Source: Microcaldota archaeon
GTDB taxonomy: Archaea; Micrarchaeota; Micrarchaeia; Micrarchaeales; CABMGC01
DNA: 64,000 nt
Assembly (NCBI GenBank): GCA_021797745.1
Contig: JAJZZD010000002.1
Coordinates: 48,624 to 112,623, forward strand
Reading direction: 5' to 3'
In this document: positions 25,260-34,469 of the stretch, one piece after another
Position numbering within the stretch: the stretch's first letter is position 1
How the letters are laid out: each line of letters begins with the position of its first letter
The notes under the pieces: model-generated
Databases searched by the model: none
The model's input: only the letters and a program-made list of their open reading frames with translations
Told to the model about the DNA's origin: nothing
Made by a program: the position numbers and the translations under genes

Positions 25260-27098
25260 ATGCACGACGAAAAATATTACAAAGACATTGGCTTCATGTG
25301 CGGCCTCGAAATACATCAGAGGCTTGCGACAAAGGAAAAGCTCTTCTGCAGATGCAATGCGATGCTGGAAAAGGACGCGCAGATAGCAGAAATAAACAGA
25401 CGCCAGCGGGCAGTGGCAGGCGAGCTGGGCAAGGTGGACACAGCCACGGAGTTCGAGAGCCATAGGCAAAGGAGTTTTACCTATCAGGTATTCAGGAACA
25501 CATCGTGCCTTGTCGACGCCGACGAAGAGCCGCCGCACGAGCTGAACAACGAAGCTCTCGAAGTGGCGATGAAAATAACTGCTTCATTCGGAGCCAAAAT
25601 TCCTGACGAGATAGAGCCGATGAGGAAAGAGGTTGTAGATGGCAGCGACCCGAGCGCATTCCAAAGGACAATGCTCATAGGCTATTCAGGCACATTGAAA
25701 GTAGGCAAGAAAGAAATCAACGTGCCATCAATATTCTTGGAGGAGGAGAGCAGCGGGATAGTGAGCGTAGACGCGAACAAAGGCGTTTACAGCCTGAATC
25801 GCTTCGGCATACCTCTTGTAGAAGTGGACACCGACCCGGAAATATCTAATCCGAACGAGGCGAAAGAGGCCGCAGAAAGGATCGGCCTGATGCTCAGGCT
25901 TACAGGCAACGTGCAGAGGGGCATAGGCTCAATCAGGCAAGACGTGAACGTTTCGATAAAAGAAGGCACGCGTGTTGAGATAAAAGGATTCCAGGACCTA
26001 GGCACAATGCCCGATATAATAGAAAATGAGGTTGAAAGACAGGTCAACCTTGTAAAAATAAGAGACATGCTGAAAAAAAGAAAGGCAGGCGTATCAGAAC
26101 CCTTTGACGTCACCGACATATTTGCAAAAACTGAAATAAAATTAATACGCAAGAACATTTCGGAATCAGGAAAGGTCTATGCATTGAGATTGAAGGGCTT
26201 CGAACAGATAATAGGATATGAAATAAATCCCGGAAGAAGATTGGGAAGCGAGATAAGCGACTATGCAAAGCTGGCGGGAGTCGGTGGCATAATACACAGC
26301 GACGAAGACCTTGATGCATACGGCTTTTCCAACAAAGAAATAATGGAATTGAGGCAGAGGTTGGGCATGAAACCTGGAGACGCGTTTCTTTTGGTATCGG
26401 GAAAAAAGGACATTTGCGAATCTGCCATAAAATACGCGAAAACAAGAGCTGAACTTGCGCTCACGGGAGTGCCGGGCGAAGTAAGAGGCGCTGACAGCAA
26501 GTTGCTCATAACCCGTTTCCAGAGGCCGCTTCCCGGAGGCTCGAGGATGTACCCAGAAACAGACACAACTCCGGTTCTTGCCGACAGGAATTACTACAAC
26601 GACCTTCTTTTAGACAGAATTGATGCTGACGCGATACTGAAAAAGCTGAAAAAAGAAATAAAGAACAATCAGCTTGCCGAACAGATGCTATGGTCCCCGC
26701 AGATCAGCCTTTACGACAGAATAATATATGTTACACATGCCGATCCTGCAGTTGTCGCGTCGATTCTTCTTGAAAAGCTCAAGGAACTCAAGAGGAGCGG
26801 AGTAGATGTTGACTCGATTTCCGAAGAAGCTTTTGTGGAGATTTTCCAGAGCTACAAAACTGGCATTATAACTAAAGCAGCGATGGAGGTTATAATAAAA
26901 AGCGTGCCTAAGCGTGCGGCCGAAGTTGCGGAAATAATAAAGAGGCACAACCTGAAAAGGATATCTGGAAAGGAGCTGGAAAACATAGCAGCAAATGCAA
27001 AGGGAGAAAGCAGGCAGGATAAAATAACCGAGATAATGTCAAAGTACAGGCTCACTGTTGACGGCAGCGAGCTGCTGGGCATATTAGACAAGAAGTAA
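25260..27098 (+). CDS. gatE: Glutamyl-tRNA(Gln) amidotransferase subunit E
   Basis: 612 residues. GatB-like kinase core with GLEIHQRL and TKEKLFCRC at the start, TVDA-type SVDANKGVYSLNRFGIPLVE, the inserted AspRS-like domain typical of GatE, and a C-terminal YqeY tail domain ending SKYRLTVDGSEL. It phosphorylates Glu-tRNA(Gln) and amidates it with ammonia from GatD. The ATG at 25260 is preferred; a longer frame from 25230 overlaps gatD. The only Gln-tRNA route seen in this window. Confidence 0.92.
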   Translation: MHDEKYYKDIGFMCGLEIHQRLATKEKLFCRCNAMLEKDAQIAEINRRQRAVAGELGKVDTATEFESHRQRSFTYQVFRNTSCLVDADEEPPHELNNEALEVAMKITASFGAKIPDEIEPMRKEVVDGSDPSAFQRTMLIGYSGTLKVGKKEINVPSIFLEEESSGIVSVDANKGVYSLNRFGIPLVEVDTDPEISNPNEAKEAAERIGLMLRLTGNVQRGIGSIRQDVNVSIKEGTRVEIKGFQDLGTMPDIIENEVERQVNLVKIRDMLKKRKAGVSEPFDVTDIFAKTEIKLIRKNISESGKVYALRLKGFEQIIGYEINPGRRLGSEISDYAKLAGVGGIIHSDEDLDAYGFSNKEIMELRQRLGMKPGDAFLLVSGKKDICESAIKYAKTRAELALTGVPGEVRGADSKLLITRFQRPLPGGSRMYPETDTTPVLADRNYYNDLLLDRIDADAILKKLKKEIKNNQLAEQMLWSPQISLYDRIIYVTHADPAVVASILLEKLKELKRSGVDVDSISEEAFVEIFQSYKTGIITKAAMEVIIKSVPKRAAEVAEIIKRHNLKRISGKELENIAANAKGESRQDKITEIMSKYRLTVDGSELLGILDKK

Positions 27099-27102
27099 GT
27101 TT

Positions 27103-27441
27103 ATGGATGTGAAAAAAATCAAAAAAGAAGCGCAGGAAACGCGAAGCCTTGAAGCATATATGCAGAAGAATGGAGTTGATAGGCAAGACGCAAAGCAGTT
27201 AGTAGCAGAAGCGAAGAGGCTGTACAGGTATGCGTCAACTAAGGGGCCTGAAAGCGGGCTGGTGTACGGCGAAAAACGCCCCGAAGATTTCGGGCAACCG
27301 TCGCTGCGGCGCATAGTGGAAAATCTCGCCTTTTTACGCAGCAGAAACATGAATGTGAAACGTGAAGTCCAAATACACCCGCTCCGGATTATATTCGGCA
27401 AAGTAGACGCAAAACAAGATTGCTTAAAAATAAAAAGATGA
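27103..27441 (+). CDS. Uncharacterised 112-residue basic protein after gatE
   Basis: Begins MDVKKIKKEAQETRSLEAYM, only 4 bases after the gatE stop, so probably in the same transcript. The first half is a charged helix; the second contains FGQPSLRRIVENLAFLRSR and is rich in arginine. No family recognised. RNA or tRNA association is possible from charge and operon position, but that is speculation. Confidence 0.5.
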   Translation: MDVKKIKKEAQETRSLEAYMQKNGVDRQDAKQLVAEAKRLYRYASTKGPESGLVYGEKRPEDFGQPSLRRIVENLAFLRSRNMNVKREVQIHPLRIIFGKVDAKQDCLKIKR

Positions 27442-27524
27442 TGCAAGGCACTGCGCCGTTTGGCAGGTTTCAAGTTGAAAGGATTGCGCTAATCAAGTAT
27501 TGGCAGGATATGGAGTGCACCATT

Positions 27525-29276
27525 TTATTTCTTCTGCCGCTTTATCTTTGATATCTCGGCAAGCAGGTCCTTTTCTTCGTCGTTGAGAAGGTAGCTGAAC
27601 TTCGTTTTCAGGAGCTGCTCCTCCTCGTCGTTCACGTGAGTGTAAAGGATTTCTCCCTCTTTTATCTGCCTGCCGAAAGTAATTCCGTCTATTGATATCG
27701 CGGCACTCTGCCCCTTTGCTGCTTCCTCCATGCTTATCCCGTTGTTCTGTATTTCTCTCACTCTGCCTATCGTGTCGCCAGACTGGTTCATCAGCAGGAC
27801 AGATTTCCTGAGCCTGCCGGCAACAACGTCGACTCCAAAAACTGCGGGTTTGGAAACGCGGAACACGTGATTAGGAAGCGACTTTATTACGGCAGGAAAA
27901 GTCAGTGACTTGGACGCGTCTTCCCTCTCGACTTTTTTCTGGTTTTCAAGCCATTCTTTGTAATCGTTTATTACCTGGTACACTATGTTCTCGCTCACTA
28001 TCCTGACATTTGCGGCTACGCTTTCGGCTACGGCATCTTCGTCTGTTTTGACATTGAATGCGAGAACTACAGCGCTGTATGGGTCGGTTATCCTCATCGC
28101 GAATGCGTCGAGCACGTCACGCTTGGAGACGTTTCCTATGCCTTTCTTGCTTATGTTAACTCCTGCATCCTTGAGCAGCTTCGACAGCGCTTCTATGCTT
28201 CCTATTGTATCAGCTTTTAGTATTACACCCTGCTTGTCTGTGCCAAACACCTCCTTGATTTCTGCATTTATTTCCTGCTCATAATTTGGCGCAGATGTGC
28301 TCATCACAAGCGAACCGGGAAGTGCCTCCTCAAGGCCCACTGCGCTTATCTTAACTCCGGATGCCGCACTGACAGAATCCAGATAATCGAATTTGTTCGC
28401 TGATTCTGCGCGCATCTCTCGCAGCGGCTTAGGCTTTAGAAGGGCGCGCACCTTTGCGGTTCTCAGCCCCTCTGGTGTTGCGAACGCTATTGTGTCGTTC
28501 GAATGCAAAGTTCCGTTGTATATTATTACGTCTATTGTTGTGCCGAGCCCGCGTTCCTCTTTTTTCTCGAGTATGCTCCCAATTCCGGGGCCTTTTACCT
28601 CTATGTTAAGCCTCGATTCGAGGAATTTCTGCGAAAGACCCGCAGCGAAAGCAAGGAGCTCTGCGATTCCCTCGCCTGTTTTCGCGCTTACAGGTATTAT
28701 CGCAACTTCTTTCCTGAAATCCTTTATCCTGTCGAAACGTTCGCTATTGAAGCCCAACTCTCCGAGTTTTCCGACGATTGAATATATTTTGGCGTCGAGT
28801 TCGTCGGCGACGTTGCTTGTCTGCTTTTCTATTGCTTCTGCAAAACTGGCAGAGCCGCTCGCGTGCCATCCCATCATCAGGTCTATCTTGTTTGCAGCTA
28901 CTATGAACGGTGTCTTGTATTCCCTTAGTATATCAAGCGCTTCATACGTCTGCGGCGCGAAGCCGGTGGACACGTCAACGACCAGTATCGTCAGGTCGGA
29001 AACCGAGCCGCCGCGCCTCCTAAGGTTTGTGAATGCCTCGTGTCCAGGCGTGTCTATGAACAGAAGCCCGGGAATAGCAAGCTTTCCGCCGAACTGCCTG
29101 AGCACTTTGCCCGAAATGTCATCAATAACACTAAGAGGTACTTCGCTTGCTCCTATGTGCTGGGTTATTCCTCCTGCTTCCTTGCTCGCTATTGCACTAT
29201 GGCGTATCTTGTCAAGCAGGCTAGTTTTCCCATGGTCTACGTGACCCATCACACATATTATCGGCTGCCGTATCAT
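27525..29276 (-). CDS. infB: Translation initiation factor IF-2 (aIF5B)
   Basis: 583 residues, the usual archaeal length. It starts directly at the G domain: MGHVDHGKTSLLDKIR (G1), GGITQHIGA (switch I), DTPGHEAF (G3) and AANKIDL (G4). Domain II carries GTTIDVIIYNGTL. The C-terminal domain IV is present and ends in lysine/arginine-rich ISKIKRQKK, where aIF5B contacts aIF1A. It promotes ribosomal subunit joining. Confidence 0.93.
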   Translation of the reverse strand: MIRQPIICVMGHVDHGKTSLLDKIRHSAIASKEAGGITQHIGASEVPLSVIDDISGKVLRQFGGKLAIPGLLFIDTPGHEAFTNLRRRGGSVSDLTILVVDVSTGFAPQTYEALDILREYKTPFIVAANKIDLMMGWHASGSASFAEAIEKQTSNVADELDAKIYSIVGKLGELGFNSERFDRIKDFRKEVAIIPVSAKTGEGIAELLAFAAGLSQKFLESRLNIEVKGPGIGSILEKKEERGLGTTIDVIIYNGTLHSNDTIAFATPEGLRTAKVRALLKPKPLREMRAESANKFDYLDSVSAASGVKISAVGLEEALPGSLVMSTSAPNYEQEINAEIKEVFGTDKQGVILKADTIGSIEALSKLLKDAGVNISKKGIGNVSKRDVLDAFAMRITDPYSAVVLAFNVKTDEDAVAESVAANVRIVSENIVYQVINDYKEWLENQKKVEREDASKSLTFPAVIKSLPNHVFRVSKPAVFGVDVVAGRLRKSVLLMNQSGDTIGRVREIQNNGISMEEAAKGQSAAISIDGITFGRQIKEGEILYTHVNDEEEQLLKTKFSYLLNDEEKDLLAEISKIKRQKK

Positions 29277-29424
29277 AAGATCATCAGACAGAATTGCTAT
29301 TGCAAAACAGCTATTACAAAATACTGATTATGTTAATTATATTATTATAGCGGGTTGTGCCTTTTTGGCTTGCAATTTTTAAGCCAATTCACGCAACTGT
29401 TTTTAATTGTAAGTGTTGTCAAAT

Positions 29425-29484
29425 ATTGAAAGGGATATTCAAATAGACATTGAAAGATATATTGAAAGGGATATTGAAAGAGAT
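29425..29484 (+). repeat. Five-unit 12-base tandem repeat before ndk
   Basis: Units start at 29425, 29437, 29449, 29461 and 29473, consensus ATTGAAAGRKAT; unit 2 (ATTCAAATAGAC) is diverged. Units 1 and 4 with their flanks share 17 identical bases. The repeat lies between a TATA-like TTTTTAATTG (about 29400) and the ndk ATG, so it forms its leader. In the ndk frame it would read LKDI-LKGI-LKEI from the TTG at 29450. Confidence 0.65.
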
Positions 29485-29506
29485 TTCAAAAACGAAATGT
29501 GATAAA

Positions 29507-30067
29507 ATGGAAAAAACATTGGTTATCATAAAACCGGACGGCGTACAGAGAGCACTGATAGGAAAGATAATTTCTACTTTCGAAGACGCAGGACTTAAGG
29601 TTGTCGCAATGAAAATGGTTTGGGCGACAAAAGAACTCGCAGCGAAGCATTATGCGAATGATGAAGACTGGCTGCTGAGCGTAGGTAAAAAAACTAGGTC
29701 ATCGGCAGAGGCAAAAGGAATCAGAATGGACGAAACAGACCTGCAGATAGGACAGAGAATACGGTCTTGGTTAATGGACTACATTACTTCCACTCCGATA
29801 ATAGCACTGGCCATAGAAGGACCTGAAGCCATAACTGCTGTGCGAAAGCTTGTGGGCTCGACAGCACCTGCCAAAGCAGACCCTTCCACGATAAGAGGCA
29901 AATATTCAACAGAGTCTTACGAATACGCAGACGCAAAGAAAAGGCCCGTTAAAAACCTAGTACACGCATCTGAAGATGCAAAGAACGCCGAACGTGAGAT
30001 AAGTATTTGGTTTACCAAAAAAGAGATATTTGATTACAAGAGGGCAGACGAGGACGCGGTGCGTTGA
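29507..30067 (+). CDS. ndk: Nucleoside diphosphate kinase
   Basis: 186 residues, longer than the ~150 of most NDKs. MEKTLVIIKPDGVQRALIG opens the fold. The active-site histidine lies in NLVHASEDAKNAEREI, followed by the WF motif (ISIWF) and a basic C-terminus. An insertion of about 30 residues sits before the histidine loop (SLLG-type region replaced by DPSTIRGKYSTESYEYAD). It moves phosphate between NTPs and NDPs. I use the ATG at 29507, where homology begins; the frame is open to a TTG at 29450 within the 12-base repeat. Confidence 0.88.
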   Translation: MEKTLVIIKPDGVQRALIGKIISTFEDAGLKVVAMKMVWATKELAAKHYANDEDWLLSVGKKTRSSAEAKGIRMDETDLQIGQRIRSWLMDYITSTPIIALAIEGPEAITAVRKLVGSTAPAKADPSTIRGKYSTESYEYADAKKRPVKNLVHASEDAKNAEREISIWFTKKEIFDYKRADEDAVR

Positions 30068-30169
30068 GCTCTTAGGTCAATTCGGCGAAAATTACCGATA
30101 GTTTCACGAAAACATTAGTTTTTGAGACCCATAATTTGAGTAAAGCCCGAAGAGGTAAACATCGCAATT

Positions 30170-30481
30170 TCAGATGCCAACTCCCATTTGGGCTTTGTAC
30201 TCTTCGCTAATCATCTCAGGGCTCCACGCGGGCTCCCATACTAGGTCAACATTGACCTTTCCTATGCCTTCTATGTGATCGAGCCTGAGCTCAGCGTCAG
30301 CAAGGATTATGCTCGTTACCGGGCACATTGGGCTTGTCATAGTTATCTTAAGGTCGACGTTGTTTGCTTCGTCTATCTTTATCCCGTACACCAGCCCCAA
30401 ATCCACTATGTTTATCCCTATTTCAGGGTCCACCGTTTTCTTGAGCGCATCTATCAGCGAATTGATTGTTATTTTATCCAT
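30170..30481 (-). CDS. DUF59 / MIP18-family protein (SufT-like Fe-S assembly factor)
   Basis: 103 residues. NSLIDALKKTVDPEIGINIV and DLGLVYGIKI, followed by TMTSPMCPVTSIILAD, match the DUF59 domain with its conserved DPE and reactive cysteine. Stand-alone DUF59 proteins help mature Fe-S proteins. The SUF operon lies at 46.8-51.5 kb. It lies 15 bases after the beta-helix gene, perhaps co-transcribed by chance. Confidence 0.85.
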   Translation of the reverse strand: MDKITINSLIDALKKTVDPEIGINIVDLGLVYGIKIDEANNVDLKITMTSPMCPVTSIILADAELRLDHIEGIGKVNVDLVWEPAWSPEMISEEYKAQMGVGI

Positions 30482-30496
30482 TTGATTCGCCTATTT

Positions 30497-33481
30497 TTAC
30501 TTGCATCCCTGTGATTTTATCCACCCGCAGCTCGAAGCCATTGAGCAGATGTTGCCGCCTAGGTCTGTGTTTGTAGAGTTTATCGCGAGGTTCGAAGGGC
30601 ACAGTATGCTGCTGTTGGAAACGCCAGTTATGATGTTGTTCTGGAAGTTGTTCTGCGATGCGTTCACCAGAATTCCGACGTTTGCGTCGGTTACGTTGTT
30701 GTCAGAGTAAGTTGTGAACATGCCCGAAACTACTTTTATGCCTATTTTTGACTGCGACACAGTATTGTTTTCCACAGACCCGTAGCTGCTGTTAAGGAGC
30801 GTTATTCCGTATGTCGAATTGCGGATTATGTTATGGTTTATCCGCCCGCTGCTGCTTGAGTTGAAAGATATTGCTGTGCTTGAAGCATTGAATGTGTCGT
30901 TGAATATCGACACGGAAGACCCTTTCGAAACAACAATCGGGTTCGTGAAGTTTTCTAACACGCAGTTTTCTATAGTCACATCAGATACGTTTCTGAGGTC
31001 CGCGAATTCGCCTCCGTCAGTCGCCCTTATCACGTGACCATTGCAGTTTATTGTAGTTCCGGTAGCCGAGAAATTATGACTCGCATAAAGGTCGAAGCAC
31101 GTTGTCCCATACGGGTAAAGCTCGTCGGAGAAGAAAGACAGCGAGCTCGAAGCGCTGACTCCGGCGCATCCGGGGTTCTGGCTGATTCTGGGAAGCACAA
31201 CAAGCCAGTCGCACTGGTTCTTAGTAAGCCCTGAATTGACGCCATTCTTGTTGGCGTAAATTCCGCTGATTGAAGCACCGCAGAAATAATCGCCGCGGTT
31301 GTTGGAAAACGCAGAGTTGTTGCGTATCTCGTTGTTCCTCGAGTTTATGAATTCAAATCCGTAGCCGGGATTTGAAGTGGCGTTGTTGAAGCTCAAATTC
31401 GAGCCTGTGACGTTGTCTACTATGAATCCCGTTGAGTTCAGCAGGCTCTGCCTGGCGAAGCTGCCGATAATGGTACTGTTCGATATTTTTGAAAGCCTTA
31501 TCCCGAAAAGCGAGGCACCTGAGACGCCAGAAAGATTCAGAGTGCTGTAAGAAAGATTGGAAAGCGCTATGCCGGAATTGCTCTGCGATACGGTGACATT
31601 GCTTATGCGTATTCTTGTCGAGTTGCTCACGTTCACGCCGGTTAAAAATTTTGAAATTGGGCAATTTTCTATGCTTACGTTCTCAATTCCGTTTGCACGG
31701 AACGCATCGCCCTTGTCTGCGCCAATGATTATCTTTCCGGCGCAGTTGAATGTTACGTTGCTAGCTCTTATGTTGAAGCACGTAGCGCCTGCGATTATGT
31801 TGCTTGTCAGCGTGTAGTTTCCTGGTGCATTTATCGACGAACAGCTGGTCAGCGGGTATACTGAAAGCTGAGGCACCGAATATATGCTGCAGGCACTTGC
31901 CCATTTGCATGTGGTTACGCCGCACTGCGTTTTCAGCGACTTCTGGAACTGGTCCGATGTTTCATTGTACGTGCTCTGACTGCAGTATGCATCTGCCTTT
32001 GTGTTGTTTACCAGTATGCCGTTGTTGAATACGTCGCTGCTCCCGCTGCCGAAGTAAAAGCCGTATCGGTTACTGCTGGCGTTGAATCCGCTCATTGTCA
32101 GCCCTAACGTGGAATTCAGGAAAACGCCATAGCTGTTCCCTTTTGCGGATACGTTGGAAATAATGCCGGATATGGACTTGTAAAGGTATATGCCGTAAAT
32201 CGAATTGTCGGTGCTGGTGTTGTAGATTGCGTCATTTATGGAATTGCTTTCGTAAATTCCATAAGCATTGCCGCTCAATTTGCAGTTTGAAACGCTTGCG
32301 TTGCCTGGCGAATCTACATATATAGCATAGCCTGCGTTTGTTATGCTGTGCCCGTTGCAGTTGAGCTCAACGTTAGGAGCAGATATCTTTAGGCATATTT
32401 CCTGGCCCTGCAGCGGGTTTGAAGTGTTAACATAATCCGATAGGTTTATGTCATTTGAAAGCGTGTATGTGCCTGGCGAAACTATGGCACCGCACGTGCT
32501 TATGCTTTTCCCTAGCACGTTGTCGGTGAAATTGACTGGCTTGTTTACGAGCACGCAGTTGGTGAAGCCGCAATAGTAGTTGACCGCGCAGAGAGAGTCA
32601 GAGAATATGTTCGAGTTTTTCAGGCCCGCGGGATAGCTGCATTCTATATCCACAGGCTTGTTGTTCTCGAAATTGCTTCTTGAGAACGTATTGTTGGTAG
32701 AATTGACTACCAGTCCGTAGTAGTTGTTAGTGTCGGTGTCGTTGATAAAATTGTTCCTGCCACCTGATTGCAGCGAGATTGCGCCCTCCTGGCCAAGCGC
32801 ACCTGATATTTTGCTGTTAATCACAGTACTATTGGTGGTATTATACAGATATATCCCGGAAATCGACGCGTTAAGCGAATCCACACCCTGCAGTTTTGAT
32901 TTTCTGACGTTCTGCAGGTACACGTTATAGGAAAAATCAGTCAGGAACAAAGATTTAACTGTAACGTTAGAAACGCCGCTTAGTTCTATTCCATAGGAAT
33001 ACGGACCCGATGAAGACAGCGGCGCATTGCCCGTAACCTTTTTACCGTTGCCTACGAGAAGCACGTTGTTCGCTTTGACCAGAAGGCACGGACCTGTAGC
33101 CGAGCTTGTGTTTATGTCAGATGCCACGCTGTAGGTGCCGGATCTGTTTATTATTCCGCAGCCGGTTATGTTCTGCGCCGAAAATTGCGATATTGTTGTT
33201 GATACAGTTGTGCTATTCTGGCCTTTTGGAAACTTCAGAATGCCGCCGACATAAAGGCCGGCGATTGCTATCACTATAACCACTGCAGCTGCGATTATGA
33301 CCCTGAGATTTATGCGCATGCCGTGTTCGGGCAAAGGTGCAGGTGCGGGTAATGGCTCCATTCCCTGCGCTCCCTGAGGCATAGCGTTGGAAATGCTGCT
33401 TTCAGTGCTTTCGTTATTTTCGCTGCTTTCGTTGCTTTCGGGAACGGCACCGCCTTCTGGCGTTGAATTGTCACTTGGCAT
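30497..33481 (-). CDS. Large surface protein with right-handed parallel beta-helix repeats
   Basis: 994 residues. The acidic, serine-rich N-terminus (~1-55) is cytoplasmic. One helix (VIIAAAVVIVIAIAGLYVGG, ~60-80) anchors it, and the rest is outside. The outer part contains four modules, each opening with a cysteine and a phrase like CGxIxxPGTYTLSxDI and later VELNCNGHSI, followed by NosD/pectate-lyase-type beta-helix rungs with many N-x-S/T sites. Such proteins bind or cut polysaccharides or form the cell envelope; no catalytic residues can be named. Cysteines recur near module starts, suggesting disulfides. Confidence 0.75.
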   Translation of the reverse strand: MPSDNSTPEGGAVPESNESSENNESTESSISNAMPQGAQGMEPLPAPAPLPEHGMRINLRVIIAAAVVIVIAIAGLYVGGILKFPKGQNSTTVSTTISQFSAQNITGCGIINRSGTYSVASDINTSSATGPCLLVKANNVLLVGNGKKVTGNAPLSSSGPYSYGIELSGVSNVTVKSLFLTDFSYNVYLQNVRKSKLQGVDSLNASISGIYLYNTTNSTVINSKISGALGQEGAISLQSGGRNNFINDTDTNNYYGLVVNSTNNTFSRSNFENNKPVDIECSYPAGLKNSNIFSDSLCAVNYYCGFTNCVLVNKPVNFTDNVLGKSISTCGAIVSPGTYTLSNDINLSDYVNTSNPLQGQEICLKISAPNVELNCNGHSITNAGYAIYVDSPGNASVSNCKLSGNAYGIYESNSINDAIYNTSTDNSIYGIYLYKSISGIISNVSAKGNSYGVFLNSTLGLTMSGFNASSNRYGFYFGSGSSDVFNNGILVNNTKADAYCSQSTYNETSDQFQKSLKTQCGVTTCKWASACSIYSVPQLSVYPLTSCSSINAPGNYTLTSNIIAGATCFNIRASNVTFNCAGKIIIGADKGDAFRANGIENVSIENCPISKFLTGVNVSNSTRIRISNVTVSQSNSGIALSNLSYSTLNLSGVSGASLFGIRLSKISNSTIIGSFARQSLLNSTGFIVDNVTGSNLSFNNATSNPGYGFEFINSRNNEIRNNSAFSNNRGDYFCGASISGIYANKNGVNSGLTKNQCDWLVVLPRISQNPGCAGVSASSSLSFFSDELYPYGTTCFDLYASHNFSATGTTINCNGHVIRATDGGEFADLRNVSDVTIENCVLENFTNPIVVSKGSSVSIFNDTFNASSTAISFNSSSSGRINHNIIRNSTYGITLLNSSYGSVENNTVSQSKIGIKVVSGMFTTYSDNNVTDANVGILVNASQNNFQNNIITGVSNSSILCPSNLAINSTNTDLGGNICSMASSCGWIKSQGCK

Positions 33482-33513
33482 TAGAAATACCTAAAACTTA
33501 TTTAACTTCCCAG

Positions 33514-33527
33514 CATATAAATTTATA
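33514..33527 (+). promoter_or_regulatory. TATA box of tRNA-Thr
   Basis: The AT-rich box ATATAAATTTATAG lies just before the tRNA 5' end, at the spacing expected for archaeal tRNA transcription. Confidence 0.5.
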
Positions 33528-33540
33528 GCTGTCGGAAAAT

Positions 33541-33654
33541 GCCCCGGTAGCTCAGTGGTAGAGCGCCTGTCTCGTAAGAAGCTTTTGAAAAAAGCTTCAG
33601 CAAAACTGCGAACGTGAAAACAGGAGGTCGAGGGTTCAATTCCCTCTCGGGGCT
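33541..33654 (+). tRNA. tRNA-Thr (CGT anticodon) with a 42-base intron
   Basis: Acceptor GCCCCGG pairs with TCGGGGC (33647-33653), with discriminator T. D arm GCTC/GAGC, anticodon stem CCTGT/ACAGG, T arm GAGGG-TTCAATT-CCCTC. The exon reads CTCGTA up to position 37, giving anticodon CGT (reads ACG). The intron is about 33577-33618, at the canonical 37/38 site, and contains a perfect 9-base hairpin GAAGCTTTT/AAAAGCTTC. The last 11 bases of the gene plus 10 flanking bases recur at 38668-38688, marking it as the attachment site of the element that follows. Confidence 0.92.
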
Positions 33655-33664
33655 TGAAGTCAAT
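33644..33664 (+). repeat. attL-like repeat within and after tRNA-Thr
   Basis: Begins CTCTCGGGGC in the tRNA 3' end and continues TTGAAGTCAAT. Exact partner at 38668-38688, offset 5,024. Confidence 0.8.
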
Positions 33665-33814
33665 GGGGTTGTATATAGAAGCCCCAAATGTTACCTTTCT
33701 CTAACATAGTTTTAGTATGCAAACAACTCAAGTGTGTTCTCCAACGTGTTAATATCTTGATTTATAGTTTCTTAGTATAATGCAACGTATAATGCAACGA
33801 ACGGCAGAGGCTTC

Positions 33815-33987
33815 TACAAACCAAAAAGCCAAAAACCAGGAATATGGCAGGAGATGGGCCATAGCAAGGATCTTCTCAAACTCAAGGAAATGTTCACCTT
33901 GCAAAAAATAGGTTCATTGGCATAAAGAAGGTAACAATATTTGTGTTATTATGCCTTATCGCCTGTCTAATGAAGTATGTGTTGTGA
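33815..33987 (+). pseudogene. 3' remnant of an IS transposase
   Basis: Reads EYGRRWAIARIFS in one frame, then, after a shift, MFTL..., KNRFIGIKK-like and CLMKYVL, matching the last 50 residues of the intact transposase at 13704-14564, including the Y-x2-R-x3-E region, although the E is replaced by A (WAIARI). The stop and the following GACGAGGTGA-like tail also correspond. The 5' two-thirds are gone. Confidence 0.75.
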
Positions 33988-34071
33988 CCTGCGGTTTGTA
34001 CTCACTTACGAGGTGAGAAAATCTGCATTGAAACGAAATAAGGAAACAAAATCTGGCTTTTAAGCCAAAAA

Positions 34072-34356
34072 TCACTCCCTTTTTAGTCCTTCGAGTTCAC
34101 TAGCAGTAATAGCGGCCTGAAGCCACAGAAACGAAATAAATGTAACTGCCTTTTCGTTTGCTTCTTTGATAGGGTACTCTGAATACCACTCGTTTAACAA
34201 GCTTTTATAGTTTCCCCTAATTTTCTCTCTATCTGTTGGATCAGGAATGACTTTAATAAAGTTTCTTGAATCTACGAAGTCATCTATTTCATTGGTCGCA
34301 CGCTTCAGAGAAGTTACTCTTTGCGCTAATGGAGTTACATTTTCTTTTGTTTTCAT
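34072..34356 (-). CDS. Uncharacterised 94-residue element protein
   Basis: Starts MKTKENVTPLAQRV; soluble, helical and charged, with FISFLWLQAAITASELEGL near the end. A TATA-like ATATTTAAATA lies about 40 bases upstream. No known family. First leftward gene after the transposase remnant. Confidence 0.5.
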   Translation of the reverse strand: MKTKENVTPLAQRVTSLKRATNEIDDFVDSRNFIKVIPDPTDREKIRGNYKSLLNEWYSEYPIKEANEKAVTFISFLWLQAAITASELEGLKRE

Positions 34357-34469
34357 TTTATCATCTATTTATTTTTGGATTTTCCTGTATTTAAATATTT
34401 CTATTAAAAAGACTTTGTAGTTCAATTATCAATAAAACTACAGATTAGGGAATAAAACTACAGAAAGTA

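Noticed and set aside
27438..27551. 37-codon frame starting in the stop of the gene after gatE (MMQGTAPFGRFQ...)
   Set aside because: ATGA overlap is suggestive, but the frame runs 27 bases into infB antisense and has no recognisable pattern.
28393..29244. 283-codon open frame opposite infB
   Set aside because: Antisense of the conserved GTPase; serine-rich with no domain, and no promoter or ribosome-binding site.
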